From contig OZ243931.1 in the NCBI GenBank assembly GCA_965214055.1, positions 2,914,001 through 2,978,000 of the forward strand: a DNA stretch of 64,000 nucleotides, written 5' to 3'. Origin of the DNA: WTGA01 sp965214055. GTDB lineage: Bacteria; Pseudomonadota; Gammaproteobacteria; Arenicellales; Poriferihabitantaceae. The notes beneath the pieces are model-generated. The model saw nothing but the letters and a program-made list of their open reading frames with translations, searched no databases and was not told the origin of the DNA. Position 1 is the stretch's first letter. The number at the start of each line of letters is the position of its first letter. Both the position numbers and the translations under genes were made by a program. Below are positions 16,670 through 26,188 of the stretch, one piece after another.

Positions 16670-19282
16670 TCAGTGAAGAACGGTATCGGCTGGAGGTTCA
16701 TCCTCATCCGTCTCCGTCTCCACCACCTTGCTGACACTGACCAGGCGTTCCTCATTCTTCAGGGAGATCAATCGGACCCCCTGGGTATTTCTGCCCCGGG
16801 TCAGGATCTCTTCGACCCGGGTCCGGATCAGGATTCCTCCATCGGTGATGAGCATGATTTCGTCGCTGTCATTGAGAATATGGGCGCTGACCACTTTTCC
16901 GTTCCTGCGGGATGTCTTGATGGCAATCACTCCCTTGCCACCGCGTTTTATTCTCGGAAAATCACTTACCAGCGTCCGGGTGCCATACCCATTGACCGCA
17001 CTGGTCAGGATCGTGGGTTCCTGGACCGGGCTTTGGCCATTGCCGGTCTTTTCGGAAAAATCCGGTAGAACCATCAATGCGATGACATTCTGGTCCAGGC
17101 CCAGCCGCATCCCCCGCATCCCCCTGGCGGTTCGTCCCATGACCCGGACATCGGTTTCCGAAAAACGGATCGCCTTGCCCGCATCGCTGATCAACAGGAT
17201 GTCTTCGCTTCCATCCGTGAGTACGACACCGATCAGGTGGTCATTTTCCTTGAGGTCCACGGCAATAATCCCCGATCGCCTGGGCCGGGAAAAATTCTCC
17301 AGGCGGCATTTCTTGATAATCCCCCGGGACGTGGCCATGAAGACATTCTTATCGCCGTCGTACCCCTTGATCGGCAAAATCGTGGTGATCAGTTCGTCTG
17401 CATCCAGCGGCAACAGGTTGACCAGGGGTTTTCCTCTGGCCTGGCGCCCGGCCTGGGGCAGCTGGAAGGCGCGCAACCAGTACACCTTGCCCTGATTTGA
17501 AAAGCACAGCATGGTATCGTGGGAGTTGGCAACAAACATCTTGCTGACAAAATCCTCTTCCTTGGTTCTCGTTGCGATTTTTCCCTTGCCCCCCCGTTTT
17601 TGTGCGCGGTACTCCGAAACCGGTTGGGATTTCGCGTATCCCGTGTGGGAAATGGTAACCACCACGTCTTCCTCAGGAATCAGGTCTTCCATGGAAAGGT
17701 CAATTTCCCCCTCCACAATCTCCGTACGGCGGTCATCACTGTAACGGTCCCGTATCTCCTGCAGTTCCCCGCGGATCACCGATATCAGGCGATCGGGATT
17801 TTTCAACACTTCCAGCAGACTCCGTATTTCCTCAATGATCCGGGCATATTCCCGGTGAATTTTTTCCTGCTCCAGCCCGGTCAATCGATGCAACCGCAGG
17901 TCCAGGATGGACTGGGCCTGGTCCGGCGACAGCCGATAGGTGGTTGAGTCCAGGCCATACCGATCTGGCAGTTTTTCCGGCCGGGACAAGTTGGCGTCCC
18001 CGCGGGACAGCATGTCGACGACGGGACCGGCTTTCCAGGGGATTTCAAGCAATTTTTTCTTCGCTTCCGCGGGAGTCTGCGCCGCCTTGATCAGGGCAAT
18101 GACCACATCAATATTGGCCAGAGCCACCGCCAGGCCTTCGAGGATATGTGCCCGGGCCCGGGCCTTGCGAAGCTCGAATACCGTTCGTCGGGTGACCACC
18201 TCCCGGCGATGCCGGATAAATTCATTCAGCGCCTCCTTGAGATTGAACAGCTGCGGGTGGTTGTGGTTCAGCGCAACCAGATTGATCCCGTATACCGATT
18301 GCATCTGGGTGAACTTGTACAGATTGTTCAATACCACTTCCGACTGTTCGCCCCGTTTGATTTCGATGACCATCCGCATCCCGGATTTGTCCGACTCATC
18401 CCGGACCGCCGAGATGCCTTCAATGCGTTTGTTCTTGACCAGTTCCGCTATCTTCTGCATCAACCGGGCCTTGTTGACCTGGTAGGGGAGTTCGTGAACG
18501 ATGATGGATTCCCGGCCATTTCGGTTGGTCTCGATGTCCAGTCGTGCACGAACATATATCCGTCCCTTGCCGGTTTCATACGCCCGGCGAATGCCGCTGT
18601 GGCCAAAGATGATGCCCGCAGTGGGGAAGTCCGGTCCGGGCAGGTGTTTCATCAATTCGCCCACGCTGATTTCACTGTCGTCCATCAGGGCAAAACAGGC
18701 ATCAATAGTTTCTCCGAGATTGTGCGGGGGGATATTCGTCGCCATCCCCACTGCAATACCGGTAGAGCCATTGACCAGCAGATTGGGGATACGGGTGGGC
18801 AATACCAGTGGCTGGGTTTCGGTTTCATCATAATTGGGGCCGAAATCCACGGTTTCCTTCTCCAGGTCAGAAAGCAGCTCATGGGCAATTCTGTCCAGCC
18901 GGATTTCGGTATACCGCATCGCCGCAGGCGCGTCCCCATCCACCGAACCGAAATTACCCTGACCATCGACCAGCATGTACCGCATGGAAAAATTCTGCGC
19001 CATCCGGACAATGGAGTCATAGACCGCCGTATCACCGTGGGGGTGATACTTGCCGATGACATCCCCCACCACCCTGGCGGATTTCTTGTATGCCTTGTTC
19101 CAGTCATTGCCAAGTACGGACATGGCGTACAGAATGCGCCGGTGCACGGGTTTCAGCCCATCCCGGATATCCGGCAATGCCCGACCCACAATCACGCTCA
19201 TGGCGTAGTCGAGATAGGATTGCCGCATTTCCTTCTCGAGATTGGCCTGAAGCGTTTCCTTGGCAAATGGGGTTTCTTTCAT
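16670..19282 (-). CDS. gyrA: DNA gyrase subunit A
   Basis: GyrA is the DNA-breaking subunit of gyrase. At 870 residues it has a full breakage-reunion domain with the catalytic tyrosine in AAMRYTEIRLD (about residue 122), the quinolone-determining region GKYHPHGDTAVYDSIVRMAQ (Thr at the E. coli Ser83 position, Asp at position 87), and the C-terminal beta-pinwheel with the GyrA box QRGGKGK. Thr at 83 is a natural variant in several genera and on its own is weak evidence for resistance. It is the first gene of the gyrA-pheA-tyrA run. Confidence 0.98.
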   Translation of the reverse strand: MKETPFAKETLQANLEKEMRQSYLDYAMSVIVGRALPDIRDGLKPVHRRILYAMSVLGNDWNKAYKKSARVVGDVIGKYHPHGDTAVYDSIVRMAQNFSMRYMLVDGQGNFGSVDGDAPAAMRYTEIRLDRIAHELLSDLEKETVDFGPNYDETETQPLVLPTRIPNLLVNGSTGIAVGMATNIPPHNLGETIDACFALMDDSEISVGELMKHLPGPDFPTAGIIFGHSGIRRAYETGKGRIYVRARLDIETNRNGRESIIVHELPYQVNKARLMQKIAELVKNKRIEGISAVRDESDKSGMRMVIEIKRGEQSEVVLNNLYKFTQMQSVYGINLVALNHNHPQLFNLKEALNEFIRHRREVVTRRTVFELRKARARAHILEGLAVALANIDVVIALIKAAQTPAEAKKKLLEIPWKAGPVVDMLSRGDANLSRPEKLPDRYGLDSTTYRLSPDQAQSILDLRLHRLTGLEQEKIHREYARIIEEIRSLLEVLKNPDRLISVIRGELQEIRDRYSDDRRTEIVEGEIDLSMEDLIPEEDVVVTISHTGYAKSQPVSEYRAQKRGGKGKIATRTKEEDFVSKMFVANSHDTMLCFSNQGKVYWLRAFQLPQAGRQARGKPLVNLLPLDADELITTILPIKGYDGDKNVFMATSRGIIKKCRLENFSRPRRSGIIAVDLKENDHLIGVVLTDGSEDILLISDAGKAIRFSETDVRVMGRTARGMRGMRLGLDQNVIALMVLPDFSEKTGNGQSPVQEPTILTSAVNGYGTRTLVSDFPRIKRGGKGVIAIKTSRRNGKVVSAHILNDSDEIMLITDGGILIRTRVEEILTRGRNTQGVRLISLKNEERLVSVSKVVETETDEDEPPADTVLH

Positions 19283-19674
19283 GGGACCGTTACTTCTAAA
19301 CCAGCTTTCCGGGATCGGTGATCAGAAAATAGGATAACAAATTGTTTATGCGATTGTTTTGTGGCTTTACAACTCGGAAAAATCGCCGATGCGTGGATGC
19401 AATCGACCCATGGATTTTATCACAGACTGGTGGTTATTCGCGCCTTAATTGTGTCCGTTTGCAGGGAGGCAATAATCTGTCCGGTTTCCCGGAAATTAAC
19501 AACAAAACAGTGATATTATCTACATTTGCAGACACATCAGAACAACGAAATACGGGATGTTCAGGACCATTACACGATCGACCGCCGTGTTTGCTACGGT
19601 CTGGGCGGAACGCCACAAGGGTGTGAAGCCAAATATCGCAACCCCGGAAAATCCCGGGAAGCGGGGTTTCTGGA
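19283..19674. other. intergenic, gyrA promoter side of accessory patch
   Basis: 392 bp between divergent gyrA and the HEPN gene. No coding frame stands out. On the minus strand a TTGTTATCC-type AT-rich stretch lies about 50 bp before the gyrA start and could be its promoter. The base composition becomes more mixed here, marking the border of the accessory segment. Confidence 0.35.
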
Positions 19675-20094
19675 ATGAAAGGCATGAACAACACCGACGA
19701 AATACGCTGGAAACAGAGTCTTGCCAGTTTTAGCCTGACTCTGGCGCAACTCAATGAAGCCTGCGTGCAGGAGTCCTACTCAACCCTCGAACGCGTTGGG
19801 CTGGTCAAGATGTTCGAGAACTGCTTCAATCTGTCCTGGATCGTACTGAAGGACCTGCTGTTTTACGAGGAATACGAGGAGAAGGTTCCCCGTTCAGCCA
19901 TCCGCAGAAGTTTCGCGGTCGAATACATCGACGAGCAGGATTGCGAACTCCTCCTGGAGGCGATGGGCAAACGCAATATCCTGAACCATGCCTACCAGGA
20001 AAGTGCCGCCCGCGAAGCAGAAATGCTCATTAAAAATCGCTACCATCCCGTCCTTGTTCGGCTTCACTCGACACTGAGCGCGAGGGCAACCTGA
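19675..20094 (+). CDS. HEPN-domain protein, HI0074-type nucleotidyltransferase partner (toxin)
   Basis: A 139-residue helical protein of the HI0074 / nucleotidyltransferase-substrate-binding family. The C-terminal half carries the HEPN RNase-type motif R-x4-H-x-Y as RNILNHAY (about residues 102-109). HEPN proteins of this type pair with a minimal nucleotidyltransferase (MNT) as a type VII-like toxin-antitoxin module in which the MNT modifies the tyrosine of this motif. ATG at 19675 or 19684 could be used. Its TGA overlaps the expected ATG of the MNT gene (TGATG), the typical arrangement. Confidence 0.82.
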   Translation: MKGMNNTDEIRWKQSLASFSLTLAQLNEACVQESYSTLERVGLVKMFENCFNLSWIVLKDLLFYEEYEEKVPRSAIRRSFAVEYIDEQDCELLLEAMGKRNILNHAYQESAAREAEMLIKNRYHPVLVRLHSTLSARAT

Positions 20095-20388
20095 TGACGG
20101 GACACTCACCGGGGTGCTATCGTCAACTTGCTCCGCTCCAATGAGCGCGTGGAGCGGGCGGTGCTGTTCGGATCGCGAGCGAGACAAACTTTTACCCAAG
20201 GCTCGGATGTGGACATCGCATTGTTCGGTGAATCTCTGACTACTACGGACCAGGCTCGTCTGGCCGCAGCAATGGAGGAACTGACCGTGCCGCAAAGGGT
20301 CGACCTGCTTTTGTACGACAGGGTCGAAAATGCGTCTTTACGAAAGCATGTCCAACGAGAAGGTGTCGAACTGTACAGAAGGCAATGA
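20094..20388 (+). pseudogene. minimal nucleotidyltransferase (MNT antitoxin), apparent 1-base frameshift at its 5' end
   Basis: Residues from TTG 20128 onward form an MNT: VLFGSRARQTFTQGSDVDIALFG contains the exact GS-x10-D-x-D metal-binding signature. The only in-frame start is a TTG that leaves an unusually short N-terminus. Removing one G from the GGG at 20099-20101 restores a natural ATG at 20094, overlapping the HEPN stop, and reads MTDTHRGAIVNLLRSNERV into the conserved domain. As written, the ATG frame instead ends after 16 residues. So either the antitoxin gene is frameshifted, it uses TTG, or one base is an error. If the toxin stayed active without antitoxin the cell should suffer, which favours TTG use or sequence error. 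Confidence 0.75.
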
Positions 20389-20644
20389 TCTGTGTACCGA
20401 TCAAGCAGGTTTCCCCTACTCGGGATACGCTTGCAGGAAACATCGGAGACAACGGGTGGTCGTAAGCGACACAGAAATTCGGCAACGCCTCCCGTCGCTC
20501 CTTTCTGCCGAGCGAGTTCAATTTGTACGGCTGAAAACTCTACGCCGTGAAATGGCCAACGGTAAAGAACTGTAAACACTTCTTCTGCTTCTTTTTAACG
20601 TTTCCGCAGTACCAATCATCTCAATCAATAGGAGCATTAACGTA

Positions 20645-22135
20645 ATGTCGCAGGCATTTTCGAGACGGCAGTTTATTGCCAGTAGTGCAGCTTTCATCGG
20701 TGCAGGCTACTTCCCCTATGGCTGGAGCAAAACGACACCATCTCCGTTACCGATACCCCCTCTGGTTGATGGTCGACAGGGAAGGCCGGTTGAATTACAA
20801 ATTCGAAGTGGCACCTGGTCTTTCAAGTCAGGTGTGAATACCCCAACCCTGGGGATTGGCCAGGATTACCTGGGACCAACGATTCGAACCCGGCAATACA
20901 GCGAACTCAATTTGCATTACCAAAACACGCTGACCGAAAGCGTGGCCATACACGGTCACGGCTTGCATGTACCGGGGGAGGTCGATGGTGGGCCGCAACT
21001 GGCCATCAAGCCTGATGCCGATTGGCAACCGAGTTTGTCCATCGTGCAACCCGCAGCGACCTGCTGGTATCACTCCCACACCCACGGCAAAACCGGCGAA
21101 CAGGTTTATCATGGACTTGCGGGCCTGATCATCATCGATGACGAACAGACCGACTCACTGCCGCTACCGCACCAATATGGCGTCGATGATTTACCCATTA
21201 TCATCCAGGACCGAACCTTCGATGCACAAGGCCGTTTCGTCTATTCACTGTACGACGCAGGCGAGGACGGCTGGCTGGGTGACACCGTGGTCATCAACGG
21301 CGCCATCGCACCGGTTGCCAAAGTGCCTGCTGGCAAAGTTCGACTGCGGCTTCTAAACGGCGCCAATGCGCGGTTTTATATCGTCGGCTTTGCCGATAAC
21401 CGCACGTTTTACAAAATAGCCAGTGATGGCGGTTTACTGGAAGCACCAGTGCCATTAACAACCATGGAAATGTCACCGGGGGAGCGTTGTGAAATTGTTG
21501 TTGACATGACCGATGGAAATCCCGCCGGACTACTGACCCTGTTCGAAGATGAATTTGACGACGACGAGGAAAGCCTTGTCGGCAGGTTGTTGGGCCTGTT
21601 CGACCGGTCCGAGAGAGACCTTCCGCCGCCGTCGCTGACATTGGTCGTTGACAGGACCCTGCCAGCACATACCGCGCCGCTGCCTGAACAGCTGGCTACC
21701 ATTGTCCGCCCACAACCCAAAGAAATCGTGCGGTCCCGTGATTTCATGCTCACTATGGAGGATGGTGGGGGTATTGAAAACGGCGAGAGCCATGGTGCTA
21801 TGAATATGGCCATTAACGGTGCGTCGATGGACATGAACGTTATTAATGAACGGGTTCAACGCGGCATCTGGGAACGGTGGCGCATTCGTTCCAACCAGGG
21901 TGAACACCCGTTTCATGTGCACGGCTGCTCGTTCCTGATAGAGCAAATGGAAGGTACAACGGCGCCGCCGGACCAGCGGGGCTGGAAAGATACAGTGGTG
22001 CTGGATGACGACGACTGGTCAGAGATTGTCGTGCGCTTCGATCATCCGGCAACCGATCGATATCCCTACATGTACCACTGCCACATTCTGGAGCATGAGG
22101 ACCGTGGCATGATGGGACAGTTCACCGTGGGTTGA
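20645..22135 (+). CDS. Tat-exported multicopper oxidase (laccase/CueO/FtsP family)
   Basis: A 496-residue periplasmic multicopper oxidase. The N-terminus has a twin-arginine signal (SRRQFIASSAAFIGAG, residues 6-21). All four copper motifs are present: HGHGLHV (about 99-105), YHSHTHG (about 140-146), HPFHVHG (about 421-427) and YHCHILEHEDRGMMG near the C-terminus, which supplies the type-1 Cys, His and Met and the type-2/3 His residues. It should couple oxidation of Cu(I), phenols or metals to oxygen reduction. No Met-rich CueO insert is obvious, so the substrate is open. It has AGGAG before ATG 20645 and stands alone in the accessory patch. Confidence 0.92.
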   Translation: MSQAFSRRQFIASSAAFIGAGYFPYGWSKTTPSPLPIPPLVDGRQGRPVELQIRSGTWSFKSGVNTPTLGIGQDYLGPTIRTRQYSELNLHYQNTLTESVAIHGHGLHVPGEVDGGPQLAIKPDADWQPSLSIVQPAATCWYHSHTHGKTGEQVYHGLAGLIIIDDEQTDSLPLPHQYGVDDLPIIIQDRTFDAQGRFVYSLYDAGEDGWLGDTVVINGAIAPVAKVPAGKVRLRLLNGANARFYIVGFADNRTFYKIASDGGLLEAPVPLTTMEMSPGERCEIVVDMTDGNPAGLLTLFEDEFDDDEESLVGRLLGLFDRSERDLPPPSLTLVVDRTLPAHTAPLPEQLATIVRPQPKEIVRSRDFMLTMEDGGGIENGESHGAMNMAINGASMDMNVINERVQRGIWERWRIRSNQGEHPFHVHGCSFLIEQMEGTTAPPDQRGWKDTVVLDDDDWSEIVVRFDHPATDRYPYMYHCHILEHEDRGMMGQFTVG

Positions 22136-22263
22136 TTCCACCTGGCCATCAACTGCAATTTGGCAACGAGAAAAAACCAATGTTTGGGGTACGTGCATCT
22201 ACTCATGGCGCGTCGATTGAAGGGTAGCCTCGATGTCCTTGTCAAAGGCCAGGAGAATTTCTT

Positions 22264-23300
22264 CTAAATGTTAAATGCTGATGCCATGAACCGTTGTTCG
22301 CTCCGGCTGATGCCTGCATTCGTGGCTGCCTCCTGCCACTTGCTGACACTTTCCAGAACCTGGCTTTTGATCTCGTCCGATTCAGAATAATCGAGCTGAA
22401 AAAAATCAATAACTTCCAAGGCAAGATTGTAGTCCAGCTGGGTCATTGCTGAGGTAAAATGCCGCCGACTCTCCGGTGTACGGTCAAAACGTTTGGTTAA
22501 GAATGTATGGTAGTGGCTGTTAAACCTTTCGATACGGCACTCGGCCATATCAATGTGAGCATCTATGGCCAGTTGATACGTGACAAATTCCCAGGCTTCA
22601 ATATTGTAATCGTCGTGACGACTAGGAAACTTTGCAATCCAGAGTTGCTCTTTTTCATCGATAACACTGGCTTTGGCCGGGCCCCTCCCAGGGAAGATCC
22701 CGGCAAAATGAGCATGTACAGACATTTCAAGTACTCTGAATCGGTGGCATCCCCGTTGCCCTCCACCTGTAATGCCGCATGCTCAAGCTCTTTCAACGAT
22801 GAAATGGGCGGAACGGCCAGTTTTTTATCATGATCCAAGAATTCACCATCCAGTGATCTCTTGAATCTCAATGCGCCCGGCCGGTATCGGTCCTGCACAC
22901 CGAGCAAATAATCCATCTCATGAAGTACGCGAGGGCGTCTTTTTTCCTGGAGAGCGATGATTGCTTCCCGCCGCTTCATCAGTAAACGACCCCAACGATC
23001 AGGGCATGAAATCAGGAAAACCCGGAAGTTTTTCGAGTCTTCTCTATATTGTTCCCCTGAATAGAGATTCAAATCCGGGTCGATTCGCTGGGCATACTCG
23101 GATTGGAGCCAGCCATTGTCGTAACGGAAGCAGAAATGTTCTTTGGTTTTGATAAGGGTTGAGCGTAATGTGCCCACCAACATTGGCTCTGGGACTCCTC
23201 CCAATCCGCGAATACATGGACTTCCGTGCTCATCGAACTTTCCCTCTCTGATTGCCCAGTAACTTGATATCCTGTAGCTTTCGGCCCAGTTCATCGTCAT
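22264..23300 (-). pseudogene. hipA: hipA-type kinase toxin, frameshifted and lacking its catalytic core
   Basis: The first frame (23300 down to about 22671) gives about 210 residues of a HipA-like N-terminal and ATP-loop region, ending at GSSLGGARPK. The similarity continues in another frame as ASVIDEKEQLWIAKFPS and on to residue-level HipA features such as TKRFDRT; one G missing from AAGGCC at about 22671 explains the shift. Further on, RRHFTSAMTQL is joined directly to DYNLALEVIDFF, a C-terminal helix segment. The usual middle of about 100 residues with the catalytic Asp and NHGF-type motif is missing. With two independent lesions the toxin cannot be an active kinase. Confidence 0.85.
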
Positions 23301-23556
23301 TGGCCACTTGGGCGAAATCTTCTACTAAACCCAAAACGCTGAGCACTGCGACATAGTGGCCAATGGAAACTTTGGAGTTTCCCTGTTCGATCTTGCGAAT
23401 CGTCAGTCGGCTTAAGCCTGTCCGCTCTGAAATCTGACTTTGAGTGTAACCACGACGTTTGTAAGCGAGCTTAATATTCTCTCCCAGCTGTTCCAGAATT
23501 TTTCGATTCCTGGGGAAAACCACAGCGCTTCTTTTGGTGATATCTTTTTTGATCAT
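23230..23556 (-). CDS. hipB: HipB-like XRE helix-turn-helix antitoxin/repressor
   Basis: A 108-residue DNA-binding protein with an XRE/Cro-type helix-turn-helix at about residues 23-75 (IKLAYKRRGYTQSQISERTGLS, then LTIRKIEQGNSKVSIGHYVAVLSVLG). It precedes and overlaps the hipA pseudogene by 71 bp, the standard hipBA order in which HipB neutralises HipA and represses the operon. Its frame is intact, so the antitoxin survives although the toxin is dead. The region upstream holds an AT-rich palindrome-like sequence (TATCATAATATGATA at 23571-23585) that is a likely operator. Confidence 0.85.
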   Translation of the reverse strand: MIKKDITKRSAVVFPRNRKILEQLGENIKLAYKRRGYTQSQISERTGLSRLTIRKIEQGNSKVSIGHYVAVLSVLGLVEDFAQVANDDELGRKLQDIKLLGNQRGKVR

Positions 23557-23570
23557 TATGTTTACTAATA

Positions 23571-23585
23571 TATCATAATATGATA
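23571..23585. promoter_or_regulatory. perfect AT-rich palindrome upstream of hipB, probable operator
   Basis: TATCATAATATGATA is a perfect 15-bp inverted repeat (odd centre) located 15 bp before the hipB start. HipB-type repressors autoregulate through palindromes in this position, so this is the best candidate operator; binding itself is inferred. Confidence 0.55.
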
Positions 23586-23689
23586 ACTATAGTGATCATT
23601 TTTTTATTTTCAACTATATCGATGAAACCTCAGCAATTCTAATTTTGGAATTACCACGGTGGTCTTTCCGATAATGGCCCAGTGCTGTT

Positions 23690-24061
23690 TGTTCTGAACG
23701 GGGGCAGCATAAAACCCTTGATGATGAATTCTTTCAGGGTTTTGGTTGCCCATATGCGGAACTGAGTGGCGAGCTATCAACCCGATATCCAACGGCAATG
23801 ATGGCATCGAGGTTGTAATATTTGGTTTTGTAGTTTTTGCCATCGGCGGCAGTTGTTTCCAAAATGGAAACAACTGAATCCTGAATTAGTTCGCCGGATT
23901 CAACGATATTTTTAAGAAGCTTACTGACAGCCGGACCTTTACATTGAACAGCTCGGCCAAGAGCTTCTGGGTCAATCAGAAATTCTCATCGTGAAACACT
24001 ACACCGACTTTTTATCGCCGTCCGGGGTGCCGTAAAGGATGATTTTGCTGATTTGATTCAT
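23690..24061 (-). pseudogene. decayed rhuM (virulence RhuM-family) gene
   Basis: Reading the minus strand from ATG 24061 gives MNQISKIILYGTPDGDKKSV and then a stop. RhuM similarity goes on in other frames: FHDENF followed by a stop where Trp is expected, LTQKLLAELFNVKV, then VSKLLKNIVESGELIQDSVV, TAADGKNYKTKYYNLDAIIAVGYRVDS, and after another shift FRIWATKTLKEFIIKGFML. These are the ordered hallmarks of RhuM proteins, which often lie inside type I restriction loci. At least three frame changes and one nonsense codon are present, so the gene is dead. The neighbouring restriction genes are not seen. Confidence 0.8.
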
Positions 24062-24556
24062 ACTTCTCCCCCAGGGATGCGCTTTGCCAGCTCTTCAACA
24101 ATCCGGTCAACGTTGGTTTATTCAAGAGTGCTTTCGGAGGTCTTAATCATTTCAACAACCCCTACTAATTTTAATGTTCTCCCGTGCCATTGTTGCACTT
24201 CACACTGGCTGCGGGGAATCTATTAACTCATCCCAAAACTAAGTCGCCTGAACAGCTCAGACCCCGCACCATGACCTATACTCCGAAACCCTGTTATCCT
24301 TCTTCAGCACTTCTGACTGACTCTGAGTACAGCGATTGAAATATCCATAGAAAAGCACTCATTGCTTCAGGCTCACTTCAGGATTGGAAAACACTCTATC
24401 CTCGAAGCGAAACACCACGCGCCAGTTATTGAATACGCGAACGCTCCTCTGCCCTATGCGGCCGCCCTTCAAAGGATGCAGCCGGAAGCGTGGTGGTCTG
24501 CACTTCGCTCTGGTGCTGCTTTAACAATACCCTTCACCTTCCCGTCCCGATCCTCC
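24062..24556. other. intergenic, decayed sequence
   Basis: About 495 bp with no convincing gene. The part next to rhuM (24062-24170) reads on the minus strand as VDRIVEELAKRIPGGEV and a stop, which could be the last residues of an upstream gene of the lost locus, but this is too short to assign. A 69-codon frame at 24362-24571 resembles no family I know. Confidence 0.35.
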
Positions 24557-25834
24557 TCATCCGGCCCCTGATGTCACATCCCGCCATAAACCGTCAAACC
24601 GGGCCTGGGACCGGAGCCATCCCATAATCGCCGGGTCCATTTTCACTTTCATAGTAATAGTGCCACATTCATCCGTATTTTCTTCCAGAATCTCGCAACG
24701 CTGATAAAGCCTCGACCGGAGTTCTCCTGCCTCGGGCTGCAGGTTAATCTGGTAATAGACGTGTCCCCGCCCCAAGACATCACTCAACGCATTGGTCAGC
24801 AAATCGATCCCATCTCCGGTGTATGCGGACAACCAAACCCCCTCTGCACGTTCCTGGCCATTCGATTTCCGCCGTGCCCGATCGCCGGTCAGGTCAATTT
24901 TATTGTAGACGTGGAGCACGGGAATCTCCCCGGCACCAATCTCGTCCAGAACCTGCTGGACATGGTGCTGCAATTCCCGGTGCCCGGAATTGGAAAGATC
25001 ACTGACCAGCACCAGACAACTGGCGTTGGCCACCTCTTCCAGCGTTGCATGGAATGCCGCAACCAGACTATGCGGCAACCCCTGTATGAAACCAACGGTA
25101 TCCGACAGGACCACCGGCCCGAAGCCGGGCACTTCCAGACGCCGCATGGTGGGATCCAGGGTCGCAAACAGCTTGTTGGCCACCAGCACATTCGATTTTG
25201 TGAGCGCATTGAACAGGGAAGACTTTCCGGCATTGGTATACCCGACCAGCGAGACCGTCGGGATGGGAGTACGGTGCCTGGCCCGTCGTCGCAGGGCCCG
25301 TTGCGATTCGACTTTTTTCAGCCTCCGGGTCAGGTTCTTGATTCGCTGGCCGACCAGCCTTCGGTCGGTTTCCAATTGGGATTCACCGGGGCCACGAAGG
25401 CCGATCCCTCCTTTCTGGCGTTCCAGATGGGTCCACCCCCGAACCAGGCGGGTCGAAAGATGGGTTAGTTGTGCCAGTTCAACCTGCAACTTGCCTTCAC
25501 TGGAGGTCGCACGTTGGGCAAAAATATCGAGAATAAGTCCCGTACGGTCCAAGACCCGGCATTCCACAATCCTTTCGATATTCCGTTCCTGGACCGGGCT
25601 GATATCGTGATCAAAAATGATCACCGTCGCACAGTGAACCCGAACCAGGCTGGCAAGCTCCTCGACCTTCCCCTTGCCGAGATAGGTTGCCGCAACCGGC
25701 CTGGCCCGCACCGTCAGGAGTTCGGTGCAGACGCAGGCGCCGGCCGACACGGCCAGTTCTCTCAATTCAGACAGCGGGTTTTCGTGTTCCGGCCGACTGT
25801 GTTCCATCTGCCGAACCAGAATGGCCCGTTCCAC
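24557..25834 (-). CDS. hflX: ribosome-associated GTPase HflX
   Basis: HflX is a GTPase that splits stalled or heat-damaged ribosomes. The 425-residue protein has the HflX N-terminal domain (TYLGKGKVEELASLV, and VIIFDHDISPVQERNIE), a coiled region with GPGESQLETDRRLVGQRI, then the G domain: GYTNAGKSSLFNAL (P-loop, about residues 205-218), DTVGFIQGLPH (G3) and NKID (G4). The start is probably GTG 25834; an ATG nine codons later is possible. It follows hfq by 84 bp, the conserved hfq-hflX order. Confidence 0.94.
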   Translation of the reverse strand: MERAILVRQMEHSRPEHENPLSELRELAVSAGACVCTELLTVRARPVAATYLGKGKVEELASLVRVHCATVIIFDHDISPVQERNIERIVECRVLDRTGLILDIFAQRATSSEGKLQVELAQLTHLSTRLVRGWTHLERQKGGIGLRGPGESQLETDRRLVGQRIKNLTRRLKKVESQRALRRRARHRTPIPTVSLVGYTNAGKSSLFNALTKSNVLVANKLFATLDPTMRRLEVPGFGPVVLSDTVGFIQGLPHSLVAAFHATLEEVANASCLVLVSDLSNSGHRELQHHVQQVLDEIGAGEIPVLHVYNKIDLTGDRARRKSNGQERAEGVWLSAYTGDGIDLLTNALSDVLGRGHVYYQINLQPEAGELRSRLYQRCEILEENTDECGTITMKVKMDPAIMGWLRSQARFDGLWRDVTSGAG

Positions 25835-25918
25835 ATTTCCAGGCCCTGCACCCGGGTTGTCCTTTTCTATTTGCGTGAACAGCGTCCGATGCCCCCTGAG
25901 TTCCCGCCCAAAGTGATC

Positions 25919-26188
25919 TCAAATATAATTGCCATCCGATTCCCCCACCTCTGTACCGTCTCCGTCCTGGGGAATACGAATCATGCGTCCAGGCACGATC
26001 GTGGAGATGGCATGCTTGTAAATCATCTGGTTTACCGTGTTGCGAAGCAAAATTACAAACTGGTCAAACGATTCCACTTGACCCTGAAGTTTAATCCCGT
26101 TGACCAAAAATATGGAAACCGGGACCCGCTCCTTTCGCAATATATTCAAAAACGGATCCTGTAAGACCATTCCTCTTTGTTGTGCCAT
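25919..26188 (-). CDS. hfq: RNA chaperone Hfq
   Basis: Hfq is the hexameric Sm-like RNA chaperone for sRNA-mRNA pairing. With the start at ATG 26188 the protein has 89 residues. Sm1 motif: FLNILRKERVPVSIFLVNGIKLQG; Sm2 motif: YKHAISTIVPGR, with the K-H residues of the proximal face. I chose 26188 because AGGTGA lies seven bases upstream and the family starts MAQ-x-x-x; the longer ORF adds 14 atypical residues. It sits between miaA and hflX, as in other gammaproteobacteria. Confidence 0.97.
   Translation of the reverse strand: MAQQRGMVLQDPFLNILRKERVPVSIFLVNGIKLQGQVESFDQFVILLRNTVNQMIYKHAISTIVPGRMIRIPQDGDGTEVGESDGNYI

Noticed and set aside
16670..19282. Quinolone-resistance mutation in GyrA (Thr at position 83)
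   Set aside because: Thr at this site is the natural residue in several bacteria, so it does not show acquired resistance.
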